From the NCBI RefSeq assembly GCF_036370855.1, contig NC_088117.1, positions 4,650,001 to 4,714,000 of the forward strand: 64,000 nucleotides of DNA. Reading direction: 5' to 3'. Made by a program: the position numbers and the translations under genes. This document shows positions 1-10,452 of this stretch, piece by piece. Every line of letters begins with the position of its first letter. Position 1 is the stretch's first letter. Under the pieces are notes generated by a model that was not told the origin of the DNA, ran no database searches, and was given only the letters and a program-made list of their open reading frames with translations. This DNA comes from Dromaius novaehollandiae (Eukaryota > Chordata > Aves > Casuariiformes > Dromaiidae).

Positions 1-1023
1 CCGGCAGCACGGCACCGCGTTTCTGCCCCTCGCGGCGCGCCGGGACCCCGCAGCGGGTCACTGCCTCTCCCTGCTTAGAAGCCAGCGGGCGATGCCTAGC
101 GCCGTGTGACAAACTTTCCTGCCGAGGGGGACTCCATAAATTAAGCCGTGGGATAAATTAATCAATTAGCCCCGCTTTATGCATTTTAACAGAAAAATAA
201 AAGGCCGTTGTAATTCACTCACACTTTAATGCTCCATTATCCTGCCAGAGCCGTATAGTAGACCCTGACAGGCAATGACAGCAGGGCTGATCAAGTGCTT
301 GCACCCATCACAAACAGCTTTCAGGAACCTTTCCTGCCTTGCGGGGTTTCTCTCTCATTCCCTCCTCTATCTTTCACTCATGCCATCGTCTCAGATTTAC
401 CAGCAGGATTAACAGAGCAAGAGGGTGCCTGTAATTGATATTGAGCCAAAGACAAAAAGGTTTACAGCTAATGAAACAACATCTTGCAAATTCTTCCTGC
501 CTGGCAGCTGCCAGTTATTGATGAGAAGAGAAAGCAAGTGGCACCAGCTGGCTGGGTTAAAAAAAAAAACAACGCACTTCTTTAGGATTAGCGAGACTCC
601 TCCTTCCTGCTCTGGTAAAGCCAGCATTGCTTGTGCTTTGCATTAAAATAATACCGACTGACTGATAATGTCTCTGTGGCTCCTCCTCTGTCAATCACTG
701 TACTCCACTCCGACAGCTTTCACTACTTCTTGCTACCTAGCGGTAAAACTCAGCCATGAAAACCAGCGCAGTTCTGGTGACTTCCCTGAGGTTATGTCGG
801 TTTGTGAGAGCGGTGTCTCTCTCGGGCTGTACCTTCTCGCAGTTGCTGCCTGCCTTTCCATCACCACGGATGTTAGAAACAGCCCAGCTGCAGAGGCAGG
901 TGCTTGGCAAACCATTAGGGAGGGATTAATTGAGGCAACTCAGTGATGAGCAGCCTGTGCAAGGGCTCCCTTCTGGGCACCTCGCGGGGTGCACTGGAGG
1001 GCGACAGCGACATGACTACCCAG

Positions 1024-1226
1024 ATGCCCTTATCCGCCCTTATCCGCCTCTTATCCGTTCACAGCTGTAATGGGAAATGGGCTCCCAAATAAAAATCTGG
1101 CCCTGAGAATTTAAGGTAATACAGATGGCTCACATCCTTGCTACACTAAGGTAAACCAGGCTGAAGCCAAATGTCCTTATCCACCCTTATCCACCTTATC
1201 CAGAATGTTGATTCCATCAACATTCT
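1024..1226. repeat. Degenerate CTTATCCGCC/CTTATCCACC repeat with adjacent hairpin
   Basis: CTTATCC occurs three times at about 1028-1058 (spacers GCC, GCCT) and three times at about 1173-1202 (spacers ACC). Directly after the second group is a perfect 11-bp inverted repeat: AGAATGTTGAT at 1202-1212, loop TCC, ATCAACATTCT at 1216-1226. This looks like a small split minisatellite. Confidence 0.6.
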
Positions 1227-1580
1227 CCTTTATTTCTGAGGATCTGCAGGTATCAAATAAAGCACCAGAGACACTTAGCAAGACATAATGAGATACTTCA
1301 GATGATGGAGAGAAACCAATGTGTTCTGTATGTCCTGGCCCAGGCAGAAGAAAATGCCTCCAGTTTTACACGAATTTAAGAAAAATGATGGTTAGGCCTA
1401 TGTGAGGTTCTGGGGTAGAGCACTGTGACATGCAGGGACCACTTCAAGACCTTTGGGGCATGAAAAAGCCCCAAAAGAGCCCTGGATTGAGAAGTTCTCC
1501 TGAATTCAGAAGTTGGCCAGAGGCTTCATTATCTTAACTCTGTGCAAATACTGAGGTGCAGAAAAGCTGGTTACATAATT

Positions 1581-1690
1581 AGGGCTCTCTGGACCTTGAA
1601 CTTCAGTTCTGAATTCTGCCAACCCCTCTAGATGAACCCTGTGCCTCAGTTTCTCCCAGTGTAGAGTGGAAGGTAATAGCAGCTCCTATC
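1581..1690 (+). repeat. MIR-like CORE-SINE fragment
   Basis: The stretch follows the order of the MIR/CORE-SINE consensus: GGGCTCT near the left, TTCTGCCA in the middle, CTGTGCCTCAGTTTCTCCC near 1639-1657, then a GTGGAAGGTAATAGCAG tail equivalent to the usual GGGGATAATAGTA. It is diverged, so an old insertion. By-eye match only. Confidence 0.6.
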
Positions 1691-2252
1691 CACCTGGGCT
1701 GAGTCCTGTTTGCAGTAGGCCAAAATACTTGGTACTAAGGGCCACATAACCTGGGAAGCAATTTCAAAAAAATAAATAGGGCTATTCCTGATTTATGCTA
1801 AGCAAAAGGAGAACCTTGGCACACAGTCTCTGCTAGTCTTTTTAGAAAGTTTTCACCTACTTTGGGCTCCCTATATCCATAGTCTGCCTGTTCTAATTTC
1901 TTGCTCTGCATCTCTTGCTGCTGTTTTCCACTTGCTCCTCCTAGACATACTCCTCCTCTCGTCTCTTTTCCTGCAAATCAGTAGGAAACACATGACTACT
2001 CCAGGCCAAGGGAGCTCAGGAGGAGTCAGTTGCTTTGGAACACATGCCAGTGCCTTTGCACGCAGGGCTTGCGAAAACAGGGACGCTACGCCCACATGTG
2101 CAGGAGCCAGCCTTTAAACCAACACCTAATAGTCAGACTGATGTTCACATCCTCTGGCAAAAATGCTCTGTTGCAAAGACACCTCAGGGTAAATTCAGAA
2201 ATGCTTGTTATTTCCTCATGCACTGGTTTCCGGAGGTACCGAGTAATTTGAA

Positions 2253-2255
<3 letters not shown>

Positions 2256-2290
<35 letters not shown>
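2256..2290. repeat. T35 homopolymer tract
   Basis: Thirty-five consecutive T on the plus strand (A on the TNFSF8 sense strand), about 140 bases downstream of TNFSF8 exon 2 inside the next intron. No retroposon body is recognisable beside it. Confidence 0.95.
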
Positions 2291-2294
<4 letters not shown>

Positions 2295-2429
2295 CTGCCT
2301 TGGCTTTTCACCAAGAAGAAGCTTTACATGAAAGGTTAAGAAGTGCACAATTAGCTTAGTTGTCATCCTGGGCAATATTTGCATTACAGATTAAACAAAT
2401 TGCACCTATCGACATTTTAGGTGTCTTAC

Positions 2430-2475
2430 CTGTTCTGATAGGTTTTGCAACACCCTCCGTGGCAGGATCAGCTGC
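2430..2475 (-). CDS. TNFSF8: TNFSF8 exon 2: short ectodomain stalk
   Basis: A 46-nt exon candidate between a strong acceptor (CTTCTCTTTCAG|GCAGC) and a strong donor (AACAG|GTAAGACA). Continuing phase 0 from exon 1 it reads AADPATEGVAKPIRT and leaves one base over, so exon 3 must start in phase 1. In human TNFSF8 exon 2 is likewise a very short stalk-coding exon of about this size. Residue identity to human is low, as expected of a stalk, so the call rests on splice signals, phase, size and position. No stop occurs in this frame. Confidence 0.72.
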
Positions 2476-5400
2476 CTGAAAGAGAAGCATGAGAACGGAT
2501 GTTTATTCTGGGAGCTGGACATACCGGTGGTTAAGCAGGGCCCAATTTTAAAAGTGGATCTTAAAAATTTCCATTGTGTCCCAGGAGGGCAATACAGAGA
2601 CTGATACACGAGGAGTCAGCGCCAGCCGCTGTGGATCATATGGCTCCTATGGAGACACATGGGTCCGAGGGGGCTTGCTAGGGAGCACAGGCCTCCAGAT
2701 ATAACTTTCTTCACACACCCAACTTTCACCCTCAGGCATCCCTCATCACATCTTGTGGCACAAAAAACGGTGAAAGTAGATGTTTGTGTGGCCTGAAAAA
2801 TTCCATTTTTTCCTAATCTAGAACTCTACGTTTCTGACATGGCCAGCAAGTCTCTCAGTGCCGTAGGAAATCTGTGCAGCTTTTTTTGGGGTCACGTTGG
2901 AAGCAAAAGCCCTGAAATCCCCTGTTTTGTGGCTCATGAAGCTTGGACAGGGTAGGACAGAGCAGGGCTCCTCATACAGGACTGGCAGCATTTGAGAACA
3001 ACGTCCAGCTCTGAAAAGCCCATGGGTGGCCAGATATAGAAGCTGTAATGCCCAGGACAGGTCTCAGAGGAGCGGTACATCTGTCCTGCCTCACAGGTCT
3101 TCCTCCTTCTTGCTGGGGTGTGAACCCAAGGGTCATCAGAGGAAGTTGTCCTCACATAGTAGGAAACATGCCCTGAGTGCGTAAATACGGTGACTTAGTC
3201 TGTGGTGTTTCATCACACCTCTGCCATCCAAACATCAAACCCTCAAGCGTGTGCTCGCTTGCATATTGTTTCCATGGAGGTTAAATCACTGACAGCTCAC
3301 AGACCTGCGGCAATGCCCTCGAGGAGCAAACAAATTCTCCCAGTAGACTAGGAAAGAAACTGAGAGAGTCTCAGCACTGGAAACTGTGTGTCACGTCCCT
3401 TCACACATGCACACCAGCGCAGACCCACAGTACTTGTAGTACCAGGGAGTGGTTTTGCTCCCTTTCAGGCTAGCCTAAACCAGCTCCTTTAATCTGGATA
3501 CTGATTTCCTGGGGTAATTGTGCAGTCTGATGTAGCCAGGCCCAATTTAGCTTGTTCAAGAACAAGACAGTAGGGAAGCAAGTACTGACTTCGGCAGGAC
3601 ATCTAAAATCTCCTGAGAGCAAGGAGGCAGACCAGCCACTCGCAGGCTGGAGAAATCAAGGGTCTTATGCCAGCAGTCTGGGATAAGTACTTTATTTCTG
3701 GACATAACTAGAATAATGTGTAGCGTGGGAAGAAGAAAGATAGTTGGACAGTAAGAGAAGTCCTCTTGTGTCTCTCTGTGGTACTTAAGGCTCTGGTCTT
3801 CAATGTGTAAAAGCAGTTTTACTTAGACTCTGACCTAATGTGACCATTTTTTCAACCGCAGCTAAAGCACAGATTTACTTCTGCTCTCAGCAAAACAATA
3901 TTATCCTTTGGCTCTGATAGCAAAACGCTGTGTCCTGCAGACAGAGTTTGCGCAGGTAGTGTGTGATTTGGGTATCTGTAACGCCTGATTTGTTGACTTT
4001 CTCTCCTCACACCTATGTAAGGCGGGAGAATTTATTTATATTACAGCTGCAGGAGAGCCACGGTGTTTCTCCAGGTGATCTGCCTAGGATGTACAGGCAA
4101 TCTGCTGCATTAGGAGCCAAAGGGGAATCTAGAGCTGTAATTTGGAAGAGCAGGAACTTCCAAGCTTTTTGGTGCCCCCCCACAACACCCATCCTCCCAA
4201 ACTGCCGTGGATCCCATGCACACCTACCATCAAATGTAGGACTGAAAACACCCTCACGTCTTCGTGGTCCCGAGGACCGGCTGCCATGGCCTCTCTGCTC
4301 CAGCCTCGTGTCACTTGCATGAGGCCATCCCTCCCACCCCACACTCAGAGCATGGAGAAGCATTGCATTTCAGTGCGATATATGAGCATTTTGCCCTCTG
4401 CAGAACATTAAAGGAATTTTTTCAGGAAACAAAGGAGATGCTACATCCACAACTACCTTACACCAAATGAAATCAGACAGCAGTCCCGCTGCTGCCCATA
4501 CAGGAGCGCTTGGTAAAGCAATTGAGATATTATCGTTAGAGCGAGGCGTTCACCTTGCAGACCTCCCTTGGAGACGGCATGCAGGAAAAGAGTCTGATGA
4601 CTCACAGTTTGCTTTGTAGTCAGGGCAACAGGACCAAAATTAAAATGTATTAATGTATCCTATTCTCGCCTGGGAAGTCTCCCAGTGGGTGAAAACACCA
4701 GATACTAATGCAATTTAATTAGCGACAATTGAGTAGATATTCAAATAAATCTTTCGAGCTTGGTTTGAAATATTACTGGTATTGCTGTTTTCTTTTCTAA
4801 CAGCAAGAATATTCTATGTAATGCTGTAATTTGAAATGTAAAGAGGTACAGACCAGAAGCTCAAAGAGATTAAATTCTGCAGCACAAGCTCAGGAAAAAA
4901 TTCATTACAATGAATTTCACCCTTTCTGCACCCTGACTCTGGGTGCTGGTAATGAAGGATTTCAGTCATTATTCAGTAAACAGAATAATTTGAATTTCCT
5001 TCATTAGAGAAGATGATAATCAGGTGCCTGTGAAAGCCATTTCTTTCTTCTTTCCCCAAGAATTTTTTCCAAACCAAATCATCTGTTACATGGTCAAAAC
5101 CTTCTTATCAAATGTATCTTGTAATTCCTCTCTCATTGGAAGAAAATCTATAATGTCAGGCTTGTCCCAGCTGCAGAGGAATCATACACACGCACTTAGC
5201 AGTCAAGCAACAGCAAAGCGTGAGTGTTGCAGGGTGTTGTTATACCGCTGTTGGCATATGCTGTGATAATTCCTGAGCAGTGATGGGGTAAATGAGCTCA
5301 GAAAGACGTACTCCCTGACCGGAACTGTTACCCGCTTTTAGGGCTTTAATTCCTGGACAGAAGCAGGGGTTGCTCCACTAACTTCAGTGCTTTGGCTTAA

Positions 5401-8400
5401 GCCAGTGTACTGAATTGCAGCTTGTCTTGGTATTTGGGGTTATCTTTGAGATATCTGAGCAATCATTCTATCCCACTTCTTCATATATCTATGTCTGACT
5501 GTAGCTGGAGCCTGCAATGCCCGAGTGGCATATTTGGGATTTGGCCATTGTAAGTGAACGGTGCGGCTGGAGCCATCCATCGCAGAGGTATGGGCCAAAG
5601 TGGTTTGAGCACAGTAATTGCAATAAGACACAGATAAGCATCGACATTTCAAGGTGGACCGGCGGTAACTTGAAGCCATGGTCTTATGATGATGCTGTGG
5701 CAAAAGTATCATCCCTGGAAAAGCACCCAGACTTTTGAGATTCCTCCCCCAGTTTTCATGCAGAAGGTTATGGGTTAATTCTAATATCCAGGTCAGAACT
5801 GAATAACTGAGGTCCCTGGAGCACCTATCTGTTCCTCCGAAAGTCCAAGAGAAAAACCACCTCCAGAACACAATCCCCAGAAAACAGCACTGGGCCAGCT
5901 TGACTAGGGCCAGGTTTCTTCTGAGAGCCGAGCGCGTGTCCAGGTGCATGCGCACACAGTAGCTCTGCCGATGAGGTCCCAGGGACAAGATCTTGGGACC
6001 CTCAAAGGAAGTTTTGCAACTGAACGACCTATCGTCAAGACATCAGCTGAAAACACCTCAGCGATGCCCCGAGCATCTGGATGGGCCCCGCGGGGCGGCA
6101 CTCGCTCGGGACCCAGCAGCCATCTCCCCCGCAGCTGCAGGTGCCAGCTACCGACCTCCGGGTTGTTGGATCATCTCTGAGCCTCAAACCGTCTCACAGC
6201 CGAGATGGTGAGGAAGGAGGTGGTGGCTAAGGTAGGTGGCCCTGAGTCACCAGGAGGCAAAGGTGAAGTCAGACATGAATCCTGCAGAAAATGTGACACT
6301 GTCTCTGCTGCTGATGTGGCGACAAGCGCCACGGGAAATGGAGGCCCATCTTAAATTCAGTTATTCTGGTATTGACAAAACCTATTGAACTGACACCTTT
6401 AGTAAGCATGCGGCTCTTAATTTACAGACTATTTATGGTGAGAGTCAGAACAGCACACTTTTCTTCTAAAGTGCCTCAGTGGTTTTCCTGCGCAAGTTCA
6501 ACAAGTGGGAAAGCAACTTTCAGTGGCAATTTTCAGTTGCTTTTTCTGCTTCTGTCAAGATTGCCCACCAGAGGGGGCCAATTAGCATTGATTGTGGCAT
6601 GCTATGGCAAACCTTTTTTTAAGCATACATAAATCACCAAGTAGTTAGTGCAGGAACATGCTAGGTAGTATAGGAAAGATTTCCAGGCACTGCAGTCCCA
6701 CTGCTAACGGGGTTTTAAATATTTAACTGCAGCACCCTTGGAAATCAGTTCAGCAAGCATAAATACTCTACTGACTCTTAACATTTGTCACTCTGGTGCC
6801 TTTATAGTGCTGAGTTGATTAGCCAGCACAGTTTGGAGGTTAAAAACATGAACTCTATAAAACCCAGAACAGTGATGTACTGTCTCAGCATGTATGCTTT
6901 GGATATTCACACGGAATTTGCCCATAGTACTAAATCTTGTGACTTAGGCATCAAATACAGCATGCCTAAGGGGACATCATAAGATGCCCTATGCTTGGAG
7001 TGTCATAGTAACTACCTCTGCATAGCACTTTCTGTCCTGAAGTCTTTCACTGGATTTATAGATACATATATATATATATACACAAACACCTATATATACA
7101 TATACGTATATATCCAGCAGCAGTGAAATGCAGCAGGCAGAAGGGTAGAGGTTTTGAGACCCTTAAACAGTATTAAGAAGGAAAATATAGGCAAAGAACC
7201 CCCATAAAACAACCATTCTTATTCTATAGAAAATGAAAATCACTTCTGAAAGATCCATAGAAGTGAATGACCTGATGCTCAGTGTCTGCACAGCTGCAAG
7301 CTGAAGAACTAAACTGACCACAGTTCTGAATGTGATTCCAAAAAATGACATTTTCCTGGCCGTGCCTGGCCAAATATTAAATGTGCAGTGCTGCCCTTCT
7401 TGAAAACATGGTATGATGGAAATTTCTCAGGGTGCTGGAAAATGTAGGGGGATGAATATAATATATGAGAAAAAGAGTGTTAGTTTTAGAGATGCAACTC
7501 TGGATTCATAGCTCTTTTTTTTGTTTGGTCTTTCATGTTGGATAAATACTCAGAGCACCTAGATTTTGGATGGTGAGAACACCTCCTTTACACATGGTTT
7601 GATTTTTCCCTTCTCAATGCATCTTCCTTCAGGCTAAATCAGACAAGTGTAAATTTATCAAAAGGGATCAAGGAGATTGAGCAGCCAATTTCCATGTACC
7701 TGCAATGGGGCCAGGTCACTGGATGCCACCAGAAGCCTGCACTTCATATGGTGGTACCTAGGACATGCCCCAAGGACCATATTGTCCCTGAGACCCTCTA
7801 GCACTCCTCTGACCAGAGGAACATGAAAATTTCTTCTCAGCTCAGCATAAGGAGAGCACGAAGTTACCAGCATTGTGCCAGTGGTCAAGGACCGCTCACA
7901 TGCTTCAGCTGACAACATCCTGGAAAGAAAATCAGAGCATCCCATGGGGCTGATAGCTCAAAATGTTGGTCCTCTCTTGAGAAGGTACAAAGAAAATAAT
8001 TAAGCCAACTGATGATGCTTTACTCCCTACAGCAACAGGACTTAATAGCCGTGGCCATTAAAGTACGACAGCTCCCCAGATCCCCTGCCCTGGCGCCTGC
8101 TGAAGTCGATACTAAAAGATGCTCAGCCCAAACTACAACTATACCACCAAAGCAGTTTCTGCCCAGCCTAGCGCTGTCAGGGTGATCATGAGCCAAGGCT
8201 TTTTTGGAGCAAGCCCTGGGGTTCCTTGAGGAACCCTGCTCACAGAACCAGCATTTTTTCCCTGGTCTGGAAATTCAAGACCAGCCATGGATGGAGAATG
8301 ACTATGCGGCTTCTGGACTGAGGGTCTTTTAGCTCACTGAGAGCAAGAACACAAATTACATTTTTATTGCCAAATTCTGCTTACAGTGTAAAATTGCTGC

Positions 8401-9967
8401 TTGACTTCCTTGTGTTTCTCACACACCTCAGCTTCCTACTTTCTCCTTCAGCCAAGCTCAGTTTCCAAAGCAGCTGCAATAATGTCATTATTCTTTTAAA
8501 TGAAAAACTTGACTCTCAGTAATGTAATTCCTCTGGCAACTGGTGTAACTGCATTTATCCTGATAGAGAGCTAATTTAATGCTTACTTTCATAGTAAGTA
8601 CAAATGAAAGCCACATTATATAGGATAGCTGTGGCAATTCTGTAATTACCCAGGCTGTTATTTCAAAGATCTCCCTTAATGTCCCACTACCTATCATCTG
8701 AAAATACCTATGTGTGATTCTAACCATGCCCAAACTGCTTCTTTCTTTGGAAGAACAGTGATTTCAGGTAAATGACTCCTCGCTGATACAACTTAAAAAA
8801 ATATCACTCAAGCCTTAATGGTTCAATTTCTGGATAATATGCACATATAGACACATAAATGTGCACAAGATCAGTTTAGTAAGAGAAAATACTATGCTAA
8901 GAAGTCATATATTGTTTTCCATGGCCAACTTCCTTCAGCAGCCCAGAGCTGATGCTTTCCTTCTATGAATAGCAGCAGAGGTTACTTCAGCACTTAGATT
9001 TTGTGATAAGATTTCTAAGCTTATAAAACTTCTAATGTGGCATTTTACCCCAGTGAAGTTTGTGGCAAACTTCAGAAATGCACCCTTTGTACATCACAGT
9101 GCGTCCTACCAGACAGCACCGCTGTCTCATCCCTTCGCTCAGTGGCATCCTCGTCTCTTTCCTTGTCTAGTCGAGTCCCCCACTGAAGGAAGCTGAAGGC
9201 TTTTAGGCATTTACTACAAAGGTTATCCGCATCCTTGTCCTTTGTTTTGGTCTTTCCTGTAAAGTATCAGGCAATGTCACACACCGTGTCACATCTAGAG
9301 ATGCCATGTGTAATGTCTGCCACCAAAGCAGTTAACAACATAGCAGAGGAACCACTGTAGGCACTGCCAGACCAGACCATCTCACACAGCAGTTGGTCTC
9401 CAAAGAAGCCACAGGAGACCCTTCGGAAAAGGGTAAATAACCAGGTAGCAGACACTGAGGGAGTGATCTCTCTACACCTCTCCTCCTAAGTAGGCTGGAC
9501 AGAGGGTGGCTTGAACCTTGGATTATGAGCTTTCCACTTCCACTGATAGAGAAGAAATCTCATGCTAAAAATTAGTGTTGCCCATAGAGAAATCACTTCT
9601 TTTCTTGAAAGTTTTCTCTCCCTCTTTGTTTTGTCCTTCTCACCACTAACTCCTGCGCGTGCATTTATAACAGGTGGCAGTGACTGATTTTCTGACACAG
9701 GAAAATTTTTGGAAAATGGGAGTTTAAAAAAGTAAAAGAGAAAGCCAAGGAGTAAAGTTAAAAATTGCTTACCGTCCTCTGAGTGGCTAAGACCATGATG
9801 GTGGCTAACGCAAAGACGAGTAAAGCAACAAGGGTAGCGATGATGAAATACAAACATGTTTTGTTAGTGGCCCCAAGCCTCCTTGAAACGCTGTCTTCGG
9901 TCATATGCATGGCTGATTCGGGAGAGTCCTTCACCTGAAAAAGAGTTTGCTCTTGTGCTGAGCACAT
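2430..9967 (-). CDS. TNFSF8: TNFSF8 (CD30 ligand), 5' part of gene: coding exons 1 and 2
   Basis: Partial gene for a type II membrane cytokine of the TNF superfamily; the family member binds TNFRSF8/CD30 on activated lymphocytes. Two coding exons are visible, 9967-9773 and 2475-2430, joined by a 7.3 kb intron with GT-AG ends and compatible phase (phase 0 out of exon 1). The 65-residue exon 1 product has the same length as human exon 1 as I remember it and shares the SAMH/TAMH core, the hydrophobic segment and the ATIMVL...QRT ending. The TNF-homology domain, which carries receptor binding, is not in the window and should lie to the left. Its neighbour TNC is on the same strand, as in mammals. 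TNFSF15 would be a competing family member, but the transmembrane sequence fits TNFSF8. Identity is confident; only the N-terminal fifth of the protein is seen. Confidence 0.88.
4898..4917. repeat. 9-bp perfect inverted repeat
   Basis: AAATTCATT at 4898-4906, a 2-base spacer, and AATGAATTT at 4909-4917, inside an AT-rich block of TNFSF8 intron 1. Could be a paired homeodomain-type binding site; could be chance. Confidence 0.5.
7056..7113. repeat. TA/CA-rich microsatellite
   Basis: Alternating TATATA, CACAAACAC and TATACATATACG runs in TNFSF8 intron 1. Simple sequence only. Confidence 0.85.
9773..9967 (-). CDS. TNFSF8: TNFSF8 exon 1: cytoplasmic tail and signal-anchor
   Basis: Encodes 65 residues starting at the ATG whose A is at 9967. 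Residues 1-37 form the cytoplasmic tail (MCSAQEQTLF... then SPESAMHMTEDSVSRRLG). Residues about 39-60 are a hydrophobic signal-anchor ending ALATIMVL, followed by ATQRT at the start of the ectodomain. The exon stops at a good donor (ACG|GTAAGC, GT at 9772-9771) in phase 0. Human TNFSF8 exon 1 is also 65 codons and aligns without gaps, including the start Met, which fixes this start. Reading past the donor adds only four residues before a stop, as expected for intron sequence. Confidence 0.93.
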
Positions 9968-10283
9968 TCTTATATAGCTCTCAGGGTACTGCTCTGTATC
10001 TCCTCTTGATCAGATTCAACTCGCAGCCCATCTCTGTTCCTGGCAGGATTTTCCCCCTTCATCCTGGCTCATGTGATCTGGAAAAAAAACTTCATCGTTT
10101 GTGGTACAAAGAAAGAGGGACCCGGGGGCGTGAAGCAGGACGCAGCTGTGAAGAGGGGAAGGAGCTTCATGTTCTTGATCAGGGATTTCGCGACGGCAGT
10201 CTTGTATGCTGCATCGGAGGTTTCTGATGTCAGAAGGTGAATAGTTACCCAGATCAGTCCCCCCTCCCCTCCACTGGCTTTCT

Positions 10284-10320
10284 GTGAAACGGAGTGCTAT
10301 GCAAATTCTGTTTCACTTTA
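10284..10320 (-). promoter_or_regulatory. Octamer plus IRF-like sites upstream of TNFSF8
   Basis: About 330 bases 5' of the TNFSF8 start codon there is a consensus octamer ATGCAAAT (10299-10306). It is flanked by GTGAAAC (10284-10290) and its reverse complement GTTTCAC (10310-10316); the right arm extends to TAAAGTGAAAC on the gene's strand, close to an interferon-response/IRF element. Octamer and IRF sites are common in lymphoid promoters, which suits a lymphocyte cytokine. Function is inferred from motifs and position. Confidence 0.4.
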
Positions 10321-10392
10321 TACTCAGCACAGTCGCAGTTCAGTACAGTAAATCACCCCGAATACTGCCTTCCTGTTACACAGAGTAATCTC

Positions 10393-10452
10393 TTCTTATT
10401 CTTAGTACTATCCTAGTGCTGCTTTATTCTTAGTAGTATCCTAGTGCTGTGA
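10393..10452. repeat. Two-copy tandem duplication (about 27-bp unit)
   Basis: TATTCTTAGTACTATCCTAG followed by TGCTGC, then a near-identical copy with TTCTTAGTAGTATCCTAG and TGCTGT. One substitution and a small end difference suggest a fairly recent local duplication, about 0.45 kb upstream of the TNFSF8 start codon. Confidence 0.75.

Larger units (their letters stand above)
1..2429. other. TNFSF8 intron 2 (left part), non-coding
   Basis: I looked on the minus strand for TNFSF8 exon 3 (an NCSEDLLC...KSWAYLQV-like sequence with splice sites) and did not see it. The first 60 bases are CpG-rich. Bases 120-260 are AT-rich and full of homeodomain-like TAATTA/ATTTA words. A CTTATCC repeat, an 11-bp hairpin, a MIR-like fragment and a 35-base T tract are listed separately. 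No supported gene. Confidence 0.6.
2476..9772. other. TNFSF8 intron 1 (7.3 kb)
   Basis: Intron between exons 1 and 2 with GT-AG ends. It contains a TA/CA microsatellite near 7056-7113, a CpG-rich patch around 6060-6160, and an AT-rich stretch with homeobox-like words at about 4640-5010. The longest open frame, 182 codons on the minus strand at 5440-5988, has no splice signals or recognisable domain and is judged accidental. No other exon is supported. Confidence 0.7.

Noticed and set aside
1028-1202. CTTATCCAC words resembling bacterial DnaA boxes
   Set aside because: The context is a vertebrate nuclear intron, so the likeness to TTATCCACA is coincidental; treated as a minisatellite.
5440-5988. 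Longest open frame in the window, 182 codons on the minus strand, in TNFSF8 intron 1
   Set aside because: No recognisable domain, no splice or promoter context, unusual composition rich in Cys, His, Arg and Trp, and competing frames on the other strand. Judged accidental.
9969-9976. TATATAAG on the minus strand beside TNFSF8 exon 1
   Set aside because: It ends two bases before the start codon, so it cannot be the TATA box of a transcript that includes that well-conserved ATG.
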